From Agapetus fuscipes (lineage: Eukaryota; Arthropoda; Insecta; Trichoptera; Glossosomatidae), in contig OX637361.1 in assembly GCA_951799405.1 (NCBI GenBank), forward strand, positions 4,487,156 through 4,551,155: a stretch of DNA of 64,000 bases, in the 5' to 3' direction. Shown in pieces: positions 20,640 through 33,167 of this stretch. Each line of letters begins with the position of its first letter. Within the stretch, counting starts at the first letter, position 1. A program made the position numbers and the translations under genes. The notes below the pieces were generated by a model, which was given only the letters and a program-made list of their open reading frames with translations, searched no databases and had not been told where the DNA came from.

Positions 20640-20865
20640 TACATTGAAATTTAAAGCTCATATTTAATGCATACCCACTTTTAAGAGACACATGCAAGTT
20701 CGCGCTAACACATTCTGCATGCGTACCTACGCACAAAATAAACCAAACCTCACATGAATATAAACTTTGCCAATCTAGCGGCCTTTCCCTGAAATCATTG
20801 GCAAAAGTGAACCAAGTTTCTACACCATGGGGAATCAGCCTTATATCAACCTATTAGTCATGGAG
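20640..20865 (-). mobile_element. RTE-A 3' segment, diverged
   Basis: Recognised by TTAATGCATACCCAC, GTTCGCGCTAACAC, CTCACATGAATATAAAC, CTTTCCCTGAAATC and the TCAGCC..ATCAACCTATTAGTCA block. An old copy. Confidence 0.7.
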
Positions 20866-22177
20866 TAAGTAAAAAAGTAACTTTAAAAAATGCTAATTTT
20901 ACCGTCATTGCTGAAAATTGTAGCGATCAAAATAAATATTCCACAATTTCATACATAGAATGATTGAATCGTTCCTCATAACCATACAAAGGGAAAGATA
21001 AAAGTAACTAAACCAGTAAAAACAGTTAATATTACCTATCTTCTCATACAAAAGAAATAAGAAAAGAAGGACTGTCAAAAACTCCGAAGAGCAGCGTCAT
21101 TAATGAACTTTTAACAATTGTTTAACATAAACACACTACCACTTTTTTAAGCTGCATCATTGATTAAAAAAACATCGATAAAACACCTAAAAAACACATC
21201 ACATCAGAAGCATTAGCATTCTGAAAACGACAGGTTTTTTGCTTCAAGGTGATCCGATGAATTCGGCCACAGTCTATGCACACGTACGGTTCACAATAGT
21301 CCACAACATTCACGGTACGAGTACGAAGAATCCGGTGAGTTTTTTTTATTTTATTTTTGTATTTGAAACCGGTCTCATAGATATCTGAATATTTTCTGCG
21401 TTAGTTCATCGAACACAGTCATTACATCACGAGGCGAGGCGGAGTAGTATCCACTTACAATATTATAAACATGCCAAGACGTTCCTTTTCGTTTTTGGTA
21501 TTTTAAACACACCAGCGTGTTTATATGCTTGTACTCAACGACACCTGAGTATGAATTCTTGAAACACAAGTGGAAAAATACAAGGTTTGTTGTGCTAGCT
21601 TCTCACATTGCAAATTAGTTTTTTTTTCAATCTTGGAATAGTTTATGATTGAAGCATTATATTCACAGCAAAAAAACTATACTAAATTGTCAAAAATATG
21701 ATGTTTTATGCCTACATTATGACCACTAAAAATCAGGTTTGATGTCGTGAAAATCTTTGACTATCGAGGAGTTTCGATAGGCAACAAAAATGACACTACT
21801 GAAAAGAATAAATGGCGAATATTGTAAGCTGATCGTGCATATTTTAGCCTCATAAGACAGCTTAATACTACCTTCAAGGAATTGTAAAACTGTTCTCTGC
21901 AAAACACTGAGTAAGGCTGTCCTTAATAAAAAACACTGACACCTGGAAACTGACCGAGCATGACAAAAGTTTGCACAGCATCTTTGAATGGAAAATTCTC
22001 CTCCAAATTTACGGCCCAATAAGGAACATATCTTTCCTTCCTTCCCTGTTTGTCTTATGTACATCATAGGTAATTTCACATTCGAGCAATATTTGTATGT
22101 GTACTGAACCAATGTGTCTAATGAAAACTGGCAATTGATTTCAAAAATATTTAAAACAACTATCACATTACAGTGTT
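20866..22177. other. unassigned spacer
   Basis: Includes part of a 209-codon minus-strand ORF (21726-22355). That ORF is long for random AT-rich sequence, but its N-terminal 40 residues lie in a three-copy dispersed repeat and I recognise no domain in the rest. Not called as a gene. Confidence 0.35.
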
Positions 22178-22295
22178 TTACGTTTTTTTCCAAGCTCAGA
22201 TTGTGTAGAATGTGATTCTTAAGACGATTCCATTGAAAGGTCATGTTTGAATCAAATGGCAGATAAGCCAAAACAAGCACTGCGAGGACGCTATG
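22178..22295 (-). repeat. dispersed repeat R3, copy 1
   Basis: On the minus strand CAGTGCTTGTTTTGGCTTAT, TGACCTTTCAATGGAATC, GTCTTAAGAATCACATTC and ACACAATCTGAG. Copies are at 39270-39352 and 45110-45215. Conserved over about 100 bp; nature unknown (possibly a transposon internal piece). Confidence 0.65.
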
Positions 22296-22339
22296 GCGAA
22301 GAAGACACAACTCTGAAGCCTGAACTATACCAAGACGTT

Positions 22340-22575
22340 GATGTGGTCCGGTCAATTTAAGTCAGCAGACTGCATCGGTTGGATCACATCCAGCGAATGG
22401 ACCATCAGAGCCTGGAAAAGATGGTTGTGATGACAGATCCAAAGGGGCACAGGACAGTCGGAAGACCCAGATTAAGGTGGCTGGATGGATTGGTGTCAGA
22501 CTTCCGTGCGGTAGGAGTACGGGACTGGAGTAGGAAAGCGTTGGACAGTCATCGCATTTTTTTAGTTGCAGATAA
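22340..22575 (+). pseudogene. RTE-type LINE (family E), C-terminal remnant
   Basis: Translation: LHRLDHIQRMDHQSLEKMVV, then GHRTVGRPRLRWLDGLVSDF, RAVGVRDWSRKALDSHR. The order RWxGHxxRM, GRPRLRWLDG, GVRDW-x-RKALDR is a standard LINE endonuclease-RT tail. The short open frame begins at the ATG at 22379. It is 5'-truncated; the end lacks the usual final Trp-Arg. Confidence 0.78.
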
Positions 22576-22994
22576 CAATATTTTCAGCTGTGGAATTCGA
22601 TACATCAAGTAATTTATTTTTTCAACAACTGCTATGAATAAAATAATGATTATAATGCTCACTAGGTACACATTTGTTTACAGAGCATGACGCTGCCAGA
22701 CAATGAGAGAAAACGTGGGAGCTGCACACAAAATGTATACGCATTTTATTTGTTTTTTATTAGTAATTGTTATCAGGTATATTATAATTCGTGTGTGGCA
22801 CTCCAGTAGCTTTGAACCAAAGAGCAACAAACGTGATGAGCTAAGCCTTAGCTAAGCCTTAGCTGCTAAGGTATTGTAAAATAAAAGATATATTTTCATC
22901 GTAAGTAAATTTAAAAATATATATCATTATTAGGAGGCAAATTTGAATTTACGAATTTTTTCTCGCAGTTGAGGACGAGTTTAAAAATCTCTTC
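22576..22994. other. unassigned spacer
   Basis: A small tandem GCTAAGCCTTA duplication at about 22840-22865. No gene seen. Confidence 0.4.
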
Positions 22995-24083
22995 TAAATC
23001 TAAATCTAAATCTAAGCTGCAAAGATATGTATCATTTGAGATTCATATTAAATGCATTCCCACAAGCAGACATGCATAATTTCGCGCTTACACATGCTGC
23101 ATGTGGACCTACAATATAAAAACCCCAATCTCAAATGAACATAAGCCCTGCAACTCTTGCCGACCTTCCCTGAAGCAGGGGTGACATTGGCAAAGTGAAC
23201 CATTTTTTACAGTATGGGTGGTCAGCCGCATACCAACCTATCAATCAAGGAGTACATGCAATTGATACAATCAAATATATAAAACAAATAAATTCTAAGC
23301 AATTAAACAGTAAAAAATTAAAAAGCTACAACACATATTTTTTAAATTTAAAAGCCTTAGCTTTAACCGCCAGCATTACAGATCAACCGCCATTTCTTTC
23401 GATCCTTGCATACTTCTTTCATTTCATCCAGAGCCATAACCTTTTTCATACAAGCTCTCCTTTTATTATGACTCTGGATATCCCATTCATTCGCTATTTC
23501 GAAAATTTGGTCCATCCGTACCTTTCTCGGTCTTCTTCTTCCACGACATCCATCAATTCTCGCAGCATATACTTTCTTCGTCAGTCTTTCCTCATTCATT
23601 CTCTCCAAATGTCCAAACCATCTAAGCATACTTATTTTAATCTTTACTTTCACACTTTCTCTTACACCACATTCCTCTCTAACAAAATCATTCCTTACCC
23701 TATCACTCCGTCTTTTCCCAATCATACTTCTTAAGTAGTCCATTTCTACTGTATGGACTTTACTAATCTCACTTTCACTCACCGTCCAGGCTTCACTTCC
23801 ATATATCAGAGTGGGCACTAGTATACCACCGTGCACCGCCAGTCGAACATATTTTGAAAGATTCTGGTTCTTGGCGATGCTAGCGGTAGCACCCAGTACG
23901 CACCTGCCTTTCATTATTCTTCTTTCAAATTCACCGGTCATTCTTCCATCTTTTTCAAACTTACTTCCCAGGTATACAAACTCATTTACGACATCAACAT
24001 TCATTCCATTAATTTTAAATTCATAATTCATATTTTCATCATCTCTTTCAAAAATCAATACTTTCGTCTTACTTGCTTCACCA
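22995..24083 (-). mobile_element. RTE-A LINE, 5'-truncated 3' copy
   Basis: Minus-strand frame 23363-24083 encodes SKTKVLIFERDDENMNYEF to the end KKWRLICNAGG, i.e. the RT thumb and tail without the YADD. The 3' UTR and terminal segment (23005-23240) follow, then a TTAGATT-type tail at 22995-23012. The frame is open. It differs from the 10 kb copy at scattered residues (GRRRPRKVRMDQIF here), so it is another subfamily member. The element begins at about 24083; codons upstream are fortuitous. Confidence 0.88.
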
Positions 24084-24521
24084 CAAAAATAAAAATAATA
24101 TTCAACTGGCAAATTATTCTGCCATGTAAACAAAGCACAACAGGGATAATGATTCCAAATTTAAATTTTTGTATTGTCATGTTTGAAAATTGAGAAAAGT
24201 ATTGCCATTAAAAAACGAAAAATACGCGAACACTTTTTACCTAACAATTTAATGATGAAAATGATGTCCGCACGTGAATTGGCGTAGACAAAATTGTGTT
24301 CCCACGCGGCCGGGTTGCTAAAGAAAAGGCAAACAAAAATGCAGTTTTGTTATTGGTTACTAAGATCGGCAATACCATCCAAGACTAAGAAGTGTACTCG
24401 CCGAGTTCATTATGTCTCAAATGAGAAAATGGATGCGAAAAAAACATTCGAATTACTAAAAGTTCTAGATCGTAAAAATTGAACCCAGTTGAAAATATTA
24501 GTTCTGATTATTCAACTAGTA
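24084..24521. other. unassigned spacer
   Basis: A 62-codon ORF at 24294-24482 is unrecognised. Nothing else seen. Confidence 0.4.
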
Positions 24522-24699
24522 AGAGCCCGTCCCCACTTGTCGGGTGTCGGACCGTATATTAATCGGAGGTTCCAGTGGCAGAACATTTTTGGACAAACCC
24601 GGTTTGCAATAAGTGTGAATAGCTTCATACATAATGTTCTGCTACTGGAACCTCCGATTAATATACGGATCCGACACCCGACAAGTGGGAACGGGCTCT
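24522..24699. mobile_element. long-inverted-repeat MITE, copy 2
   Basis: Second copy of the element at 15045-15220, with the same arms (AGAGCCCGT..ACTTGTCGGGTG and complement) and the same TTAATCGGAGGTTC words. It is flanked by TA (24520-24521, 24700-24701). The boundary differs from copy 1 by one A, so the exact end is uncertain. Confidence 0.82.
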
Positions 24700-27214
24700 T
24701 AGAGAGTAAAGTAACACAATACTGGTTTATCGTGTTAATTTAGCAACCAACGAAGCAAACACAGAAACATTTTCAAAACACTTCTGTTCAACTCAGTTGA
24801 ATGAAATACCATGGTCCAAGTTTAAATTTGTTTTCCATAACAAGCAACAAGTAGAAAGAATAAATATTTAATGAAATGTATCAGCAGATGGAATTCAAAA
24901 TCAGTAAGTATAAAACTTTAGCTTTAAACTAATCCATAACAAAAATGGACAGAAACTTTAACACTCACTAGAGTTGCTCTTTTGGTTTTCAAATTTTTTC
25001 GGGAAAAGGTTGTGGTTGAGTTTAAACGAAAAGTTTTATACTTGGGATACGGAACACCTTCCTGCATAAGAAGTACGTTTTATATTTTAATATAAAAAAT
25101 GTATCCAAAGATTTCTTCATTGGCACAGGATGTGCTCTGAGCTGAATATTAAGTATAGGAAATTGAATAAAGGAATCAACTGCCTTTTGACAGCACTGTA
25201 TAATGACCCCTATAAAAATAATGTGTAAAGATTATTTTGTCATTTTAATATATTCCTATTCAACCCTTTCAAAAGATACATTTTGATAAAAACATTCTTC
25301 ATTATTATATATATACAAAATCAACCATCCTCAAAACCTATATACTTAAAGGATGATGGAATAAAAAACATTCATTTTATTTTTGTCAAAAGAAAAAGTT
25401 AGGTTATATTATACAAAAACCATACGATAAACAACAGTGGAATCACCACAAAATGAGAAGAAAAAAATTCGTTGGGTAAACGTCGCCGGTCTGTGTGTCA
25501 AGGGTCCTTAGCATACAATATGAAGATATTGGTTAGCCTTGTCCCTACCAACCAGGGCATGTGATGTCACGACTTTGTCTGCTGACTTCATTGAGATTAA
25601 AAAGTTACTTCATTTTTTTAAATAACATAATATACGTGTTAATTTCTCGATACAAACACTTATTTTAGTTAGTAATTGTAACAAGTATTGATTATAATTT
25701 ACATCTATAATAAAACATGGGAAAATAAACATACAAAAACGAACAATCAAAATCACGAGAAACTAAAACCTAACCATAATGATTAAGTAATACGAAAAAG
25801 TTTTAAGTAGCTTCGTCCTAAAATCTAAAAGGTAAAAACATAAAGTTCATTCAGCGCCATGAGAGGTTGGGAATTCGGGTTCCTTTTCAATAATAAAATA
25901 AAACCAAAAAATGAGGCTAGTGGGCGAAGTCCGAGGTACTAAAAAAAGAAATAAAAAGACCACCGGCGACTCTGAGATGCACGAACGGAGCCGCGCTGCT
26001 TAGAAGCCATAGACTGGAAATTCTGTACCTACCTCAAAAGAATTCTCCTCGAGCGGCAGGTAGTAAAAAAATATATCCAAAAGATGCTCGAATAATCCTC
26101 TGAGCGAGCCTCCACAAAACAAGTTTCACAACACTCAACACTTAGCTTCGTTTTAAGTGTATATTCAACACATGAATTGATGTTTAAACGAACTAAAAAT
26201 GTTTCAAAAATACTTTTTTAAATATATTTTATTTAAAATGGTTTAAAACAATATTGTTTTTCTTAGATACAGGATGAACTGATACACGTGTTTACTTATA
26301 CGTTTTAATTTATTTTATTTTTATATTTTAAAATATCACTTTTTTAGTTAAAGAATAATATTATACAGTTTATTCTGAAGTTATGTGAAAGGTTATTTTT
26401 ATGTATGTGGGAGGGGAGTGTGCCAAAGAGATAAAAATGGCGCGAAAACGACGCAGATTCAAAGGAAAAAAAAAGTACTCTGGATGACGTTATAGGCGCA
26501 GCTTCCGCTAGAAAACCGGCAGGTGTTGGTGATATAAATCTGTGTGTGTATTGGCGCGCCTGCGCTCCTTTAAACTTTGGACCACATGGGATTCTAATGA
26601 CAGATGATGTAGGAACACCCCTGTTCTCTTACGAACTTCTAAAGTTAAACACTACTATCATACAAAGGCACTTTACACTGTTTATAACAAATACAAAGCG
26701 AATAAAGAACTGAGCGTGTTTGGTGTGTTGGTTCAAGGAAGAATCGATAGCACTACAAATAAGTTTGAAAAAAAAAACACTGACAAGTTTATAAACAATA
26801 GAACACTGTTGGAATCTAGTCGGATTTTCACTGAGTATTTAAACTGTTGAACGAAAACTACTTTTTTGTTGTAATTTTTAGATTGCCGGAGTAAATAAAT
26901 ATACGTGCATGTGGTTTGGCTGTAAGAAACGAACGCTAGAGAACAGTGCGGCTGAGAGCCAAGCGATTGACTGAGCGAGACACAAAAAAGCGGCGTGTTC
27001 GCGGCCAAGCGACGTCACGTGGCCTCTCCGAGACAGGGACAACCGACACACGCTTCCACTTGCCACAAACAAACTTTATCAGACGGTCTCATGCATATTT
27101 TTACTGTGGGATTTACAAATCATAGTTACTAAGCCAAAGTTTTTGTATACCTACCGTTTATACCTATTACGTCCTTCTTTAGTTTATCTATCAACTAGAA
27201 GAGGCAGCTATATA
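24700..27214. other. long stretch without recognised genes
   Basis: Mostly AT-rich unique-looking sequence. At about 26420-27060 the sequence is richer in GC and CpG (GGCGCGCCTGCGC near 26553; GACGTCACGTGGC at 27011-27023, which overlaps a CRE-like core and an E-box). It could be a promoter region of a host gene, but no coding exon is visible. Confidence 0.3.
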
Positions 27215-27430
27215 ATCTATCTATAGTCTAAGTTGCAAAGATATATTGGCATTTAAGGCTCTGATTTAATGCATTCCCACAAGCAAACACGAGTAGATTC
27301 GCGGTTATACATACTGCATGTGTACTTAAAAAAAATCAAGCCGCAAAACGAACATAAAATTGCAACTTCTGAAACCGAAGTGACATTGGGAATATTGAAC
27401 CATGTTTGTACAGTCACATGCTTTCAACTT
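27215..27430 (-). mobile_element. RTE-A 3' segment, diverged
   Basis: TATAGTCTAAGTTGCAAAG tail, TTAATGCATTCCCACAAGC, then damaged CATACTGCATGTGTACTT and GTGACATTGGGAATATTGAA blocks. An old copy with deletions. Confidence 0.7.
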
Positions 27431-30400
27431 ATATTGGAAAAACTTATTGTTCTAAATTGAAAATTAATTGTGTAAAAATTAATAGCAACGCGCAACAATT
27501 CTTTTTGTAAGTTCTAATGTTTGAACTCTTCCCAATCGTCTTAACTGATCCTTAGAAGGTGTCGAAAAAATCTTCAAATGATATCTTGTTTTACTCATGG
27601 ACAAGCAAGAATGGTGACTACGCAATCTTCGAAATTCCTCACATAGGTAGGTTTAAAGCAATTGTCAAAATTTTTGGACGATTGTGTATCTGGCGTGTAT
27701 GTAGGTACTAATTAAACGAACCAAGCAAACCCCATACCAGCATATGAATTCAAATAAATAGCATGACCAAACAATGGAGGAGTCTACAATGCGTAATTTA
27801 TTATAATCTGAGAGTGATATTCATTATTCTTGTGTGATTCTGATAAGACTCCCGTAAGTGGATCGTTTTGTTCGCCGGGGGAATTGGAAAGCAAATATTG
27901 TACATATGATTCTCCCTAGAAAACGGGTTGTCGCACTACCGTATTTACTTTAGGTATCATTACGAAATGTTTATCTTTAAACTGTAGAGATATAAATTTT
28001 CTAATGAATCAAACCTTCAATTAAACTTTCAACATCTTTAAATCTAGAAATTTTTGATATGCTACTATAAAAATATATAGTGTAAGTAACAAAGGATTTT
28101 TAGGAACAGTAGATAGTTATTTAAAAGATAATTATAGCTTTCACATGTGATTGCACAACCATTCTATCTACGAAGGGGATTTTTTTTATTATTACATAGG
28201 TTCATGCACCCGTGACATTAGGTTGTTTCAAACCGGATGAGGTAGATACTAAAGGAATGTACGTATCCACATACATTGAAGCTAATATGAAACGTACCTT
28301 GAGTTTGAAGTCCAGAAACACGATCGATTGTTTCTCGCTTTAACAAATTTCAAGAAATATATATTACGTGATTCATTAACTTTGTTATGCTTACAATAAA
28401 TTCAACAAAAATCAAGAAGAACTTCAAGTGATTTTGTAACAAGTACAAAATTTATTAACTTCCATTCCCCAATAAAATGTATATTTTATGAACGATCCTA
28501 AAAACTCCATGCATTATTTCCTTTTAACTAACATTAAAAAAAGAAAAATTCCCGTATTTTCAAATATTAAATAACCAATCCACATAATCAAACAAGAAAA
28601 TATTTTTCCAACACCGCATTATTTCTAAGCATAACATCAATTCTGTATGAATTATAAATGTAGCATTCAACTCCCCCACGCATTTAGTAATTCCTTTGAA
28701 TTTTTCGTTGTGCTGTACTTTTTCGTGATTAAATACTCTGAACACCGTGTAGAGTCAGCGCTGAGTTTGAAGTGTCATTATTTATCCAACAACGTCTTCC
28801 TCTTCTTCATCGCGGTGTGGTATTTTTGTTAATTATCATTGATTCACATAATAACAGGGCACGTAGTCAATATTTCACCCTTAGCTGTCAAAGGGTTGAA
28901 AGGGTTTTAATGCGCGTGCGCGTGCCATCATTCAGAGTACCTACATAAATACCTACGTCATATATAAAATAAAAATTAAATGAGCGTTAAGTAACACAAC
29001 TTCGTCTTTTTTTTAGATCGACTTCTATTGTTATACGCAAACAAGAACGCAGCATAAAAAGAACGATAATATAAATTGTGTTGAATGAGTTTTTAATTAA
29101 ATTACAATTGCATTTTTATTGTTCAAGTTAGTAGCTAGGTACTTGGAATTAGCGGTTCTATTCACATACAGCAAATTCACGGCTCATCCACCGCTTAAGG
29201 AATTTATCCATACAAATACAACGATAATCCGTGGATCATATTATATGCATTTGGAATCATGTGTAATGTAAATAGGAATAGGGAAGACTTAATTGCATAA
29301 AACCGTAAAAGTGCAGTTAAAGATTTTTATTTATTTTCTTACACACATTGATTATTGATACATACTTTCGTGAAGAGTACACTGGATTCATCATGATCAT
29401 CATTGACATCAAAACAAAGGATTGGTCTTGGACTCCTTGATCAACGCTGTTTTCACACAATATAAATAAAATATTGTAGAAAAAAACACATAAATAAAAT
29501 AAATATTTAAAGGTTATAGAACGCATTAAACATGAGGATAAAAACAAATAAATATTGTTAAAAAAACATCATGTGTGGTGCAAAAAACTTGGGTCTATGT
29601 TTTCTGTTAGCTGGTAGCTTTTAGTAGCACGTGTTCAGCATACTACCAACTTTTTAATAAAAAAAAAATATGCTATAATGATACAAAATATGTGATTTTA
29701 GATTCCGCAGTCAACGCAGCAGATTGAAATCAACTTCAAACATCTGTTACATTATTTCCCAACGAAAAAAAAAACAGCCGAAATCTGTCACCAGTTACTT
29801 GAAAATAAAAGATCACTTTTTTTTTTGGTTTTCTGATCCACGCTCTATTGCGAAATATTTTATGCTGTGGTTGAAATTACAAAATTTTAATTTTATAACT
29901 GATGAGATTTTAAGTGGACCGGACGCGAAAAACATTTTTTGTATCATTCTGTTGAGTATTTCGAATGTCTAAATTTATACATTGCTAACCGGCAAAGTAT
30001 TATAAATGATGGCAATAATGTATGAAATCAGCAATGCTATTTTGTTGTATTCAACAAATAACTATTGGCATGAGCATACAACATATTTTTCATTTTTGAA
30101 ATCTTGTAGTCAATAAATTGTGATAATACAAAGCATATTGTAGTTTACCCCTATGCTATACAATGCGGGGTAAAGGAGTCAGTCAAGGGAGCGTTCTGTA
30201 CCCCGTCGTAATGCTCATTCAGTAAATTTAACGCATTACAAGCCCGTATCATATAAATTAATCCATTTATTTTTGCTCCAGCATAAATAAAGTACACTGA
30301 CACACAATTTATTTTCAAATTAAGTGAGTAGGTAATAAACAACTATAGTCATATTTTTATAAAGTAAAAGACAGAAATATTTCAAGTATGTACATTGTAC

Positions 30401-30784
30401 ATGCTTAGAAATATGGAATGACGGTGGAATGTATAAAAATATCGATTTTGTAGCGTTTGGAAAAAGGGTTGTGTTTTTGTGTAGACTCTTGTTTCAAAGC
30501 ATTTTTTAGTAACGTTGCGCAAGTCCTGGAAAAGCTTGTGAATATTTAAATTTAAAAATATCGGATATATTCCTAATGCGATGGGTCAGTAGTCAGTACC
30601 TACCACCTATAGCTATATAGAAGGCGTTGGATGGGTGGACTAAGGAAACGAGATCACGGCCACTCTTTTATGAGAGCTTTAATCGTCCATTGTCCACAAA
30701 GAACCTATAAAAAGGCTTAAATCCTTATCGTGCCGTTGTTTTTCACTTCAATTTAAATGTAACTGAAATTTAAACTTTATATAT
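27431..30784. other. long stretch without recognised genes
   Basis: AT-rich, only short ORFs (60-80 codons), no repeat family from elsewhere in the window and no RNA gene seen. It is the longest repeat-poor run here. Confidence 0.45.
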
Positions 30785-30992
30785 TTATAGGTTGGTATGA
30801 AGCTGACCACCCATACTGTAAAAAATGGTTCACATTGCCAATGTCACCCCTGTGTCAGGGAAGGTCGGCAAAAGATGTAGGGCTTATGTTCATTTGAGGA
30901 TTGGATTTTATTTGTAAGTACACATTCAGCATTTGTAAGCGCGAAGTACACGTGTTTGTTTGTGGGCATGCATTTTCGCAACTCAGATTATT
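30785..30992 (+). mobile_element. RTE-A 3' segment
   Basis: ATAGGTTGGTATGAAGCTG to GCATGCATTTTCGCAACTC, then a TTA microsatellite. Close to the 10.8 kb copy, with a short deletion before the tail. Confidence 0.83.
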
Positions 30993-31599
30993 ATTATTAT
31001 TATCTGAGCATCCGTGAGCTGCAGGTAGGTATGAGGAGGTTTGAAGATATTTGTTTTATGAAAATCCTTACTAACAGGATAAAAAATTGAAGTTGTCGAA
31101 TTGACCATTCATACTTTTATACACGTACTTATACTCGTACCTTACCCTTACATCGAATTTTAATATACGTATTAGCATATTTTAATAAATTCAAGAATAA
31201 GTATAAAATGTGAGTTCACGAGAATTTGAATGACCTTTCATTGAAGATGATCTACATTTCGCCGCGTGGGCTCCTTCACTCCGTTTATATAAAAAAAAGT
31301 TTTGGAGAAAATTTACAACCCTATCTGAGCATTTTTGACGACGCCATGTTCCGTTGAAAGAGGGAGGGAGAAGAGAACATCAAAAGAGATGCCATCTTTA
31401 CGATAAAACTCGTCGTGAAAAATCGTCTTTTTTAAGGATTTTAAAAGTGTCGATGTAATTCTCACTCATCCCTTTCGAGCAGGCAAATATATAATACCCA
31501 TTTTTTGTATATAAAGTATAATGCGATTTTTAGGAGAACAAGGTCATAACTCTTTATCTCATGTTTTTTTTAAGTTTTGATTTGATTTTGATTTTAGAT
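30993..31599. other. unassigned spacer
   Basis: No gene or repeat recognised. Confidence 0.4.
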
Positions 31600-31825
31600 T
31601 ATTGCTTTCTATAATCTTTAATCTAAATTGCAGAGATATATTAACATTTAAGGCTCTCAAATGCATGCCCTCAAACAAACACGTGTAGTTCGCGCTTACA
31701 AATGCTAAATGTGTACTTACAAATAAAATCCAAACCTCAAATGAACACAAGCCCTACAAATTTTGCCGACCTTCCCTGATACAGGGGTGACATTGGCAAA
31801 GTGAACCATTTTTACAGTACTTGCA
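31600..31825 (-). mobile_element. RTE-A 3' segment
   Basis: TATAATCTTTAATCTAAATT tail to the CATTTTTACAGTA block, where it is truncated at its 5' end. Confidence 0.83.
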
Positions 31826-32789
31826 TTACCATAAATTCACATTATTGAAGCTGTAAGTCTAAACAGGTATGGTCACAAAATAATTATGTTTTACTTGTTA
31901 CGTAAAATAAAGTTTCCAAGCTAACATGGCTATGGGCTTGTCATATTGTGATAAGGCGAGAGAATATCAGGTGGACTTTTTGAATAGAAGAGTTCTTGAA
32001 TGGAGGCTGTGGGAAGACTCCAAACAAGATGAGTTGACGATATTTTACAGCTGATGCGAAAACAGTGGTATCGTTTTGCTTGAGATAGAGGAATGTGGAA
32101 AAGTTTTGAAGAAGTATATATCCAGCAGTGGAGAAAAGAAGGCTAGAAGTAAGTAAGTGAGTACTTATAACTACCATGAGATCATTTTTCGGCTAACTTC
32201 TTTATTCAAGTAATTTTGACTTTTGACAGTACTAAACTGGAAATGCAATACAATTTTATTCATAATATTATCTTCTTACAGTCAATGACAAAATTTATGG
32301 CGCATGAATCGAAGTGCCTTCATTATTTATATTCCAACTAAGTATCTGAATCTTATATTTTGGAAAAAATACTGATTAACTTGTTTCAATATGTATTGTT
32401 ACTACAATTGGGTATTTTACTGCACATTTTTATGACCGGTGCTCATCCCAAAGGCGCTGCTGATTGTAGAAAAGATTTTTCTTTCGGGCCCTTCTGAAAT
32501 CTGCCTGTTTGTCGATCGTCCGCAGTCTTTTATCTAATTATATTTTTTATATATAATTATTGACATTTAATTATGTTATTTGTCAACCCAACCAAATTTC
32601 CTCTTAAAAAATCTGTAATTTTGTAATTTATCTAGGTATTTGTCAGTTCTCATTAAAGAAGAAGAAATGAAAATCAGACCACAAAAAAACATGTTCTTGC
32701 GAAGACGAACTTGAAACTAGAATGCCAAAACCGTGCGTAGCACAAAAAGGCGGTCTAGTATTTCATACATTGTTATTTTTTTTATTTTT
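31826..32789. other. unassigned spacer
   Basis: About 31970-32160 (+) may hold a decayed LINE tail, but no motif is secure. Nothing else recognised. Confidence 0.3.
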
Positions 32790-33112
32790 TTTTTAAGAAA
32801 ATCCTGTGCGGGAGACTCCCTAGATTCTGAAGACTCTAGGGGTCTATGACACTTGTTGTAGTGCCGCAGAGGTGTACGAGCTTGGTCGTCGCTACAAAGC
32901 GCCAATACTCAAGCAAGACCCAGTTGCTGTAAGGCTGGATGGACCCTTGGTGACCGGTCATTGGTAAAGGCTTATGAATTCTTCAACCCAGCGAAGAGCA
33001 CATTCGAAATATTAATGGTATTTTTGTGTGCTCCGCCGGGATCCGAATCCACAACCCTCCAAATATTTACGAGTCCGAAGTGTTGCCACAACGGACTACG
33101 GACCGGTCCGTT
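32790..33112 (-). mobile_element. SINE-C copy, near full length
   Basis: Minus-strand SINE: head GGACCGGTCCGTAGTCCGTT-like with a damaged A box at about 33085-33110 and B-box region at 33040-33056. The central GGTCCATCCAGCCTTACAGC block is present, then the GACGACCAAGCTCGTACACC..CTCTAGGGAGTC 3' part ending in an A-rich tail (T run 32776-32793). Matches 62738-63046 throughout. Confidence 0.85.
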
Positions 33113-33167
33113 ATAAATCTTTTCGCAATTTTTTTTTGCACCTTCATTTTTTTATTGCTCGAAACTA

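Noticed and set aside
21726..22355. 209-codon minus-strand ORF
   Set aside because: No recognised domain; its N-terminal region is a three-copy dispersed repeat and composition looks like random AT-rich sequence. Not impossible, but unsupported.
30700..30730. TATA box-like CTATAAAAAGGC
   Set aside because: Single short match in AT-rich DNA with no downstream gene; expected by chance.
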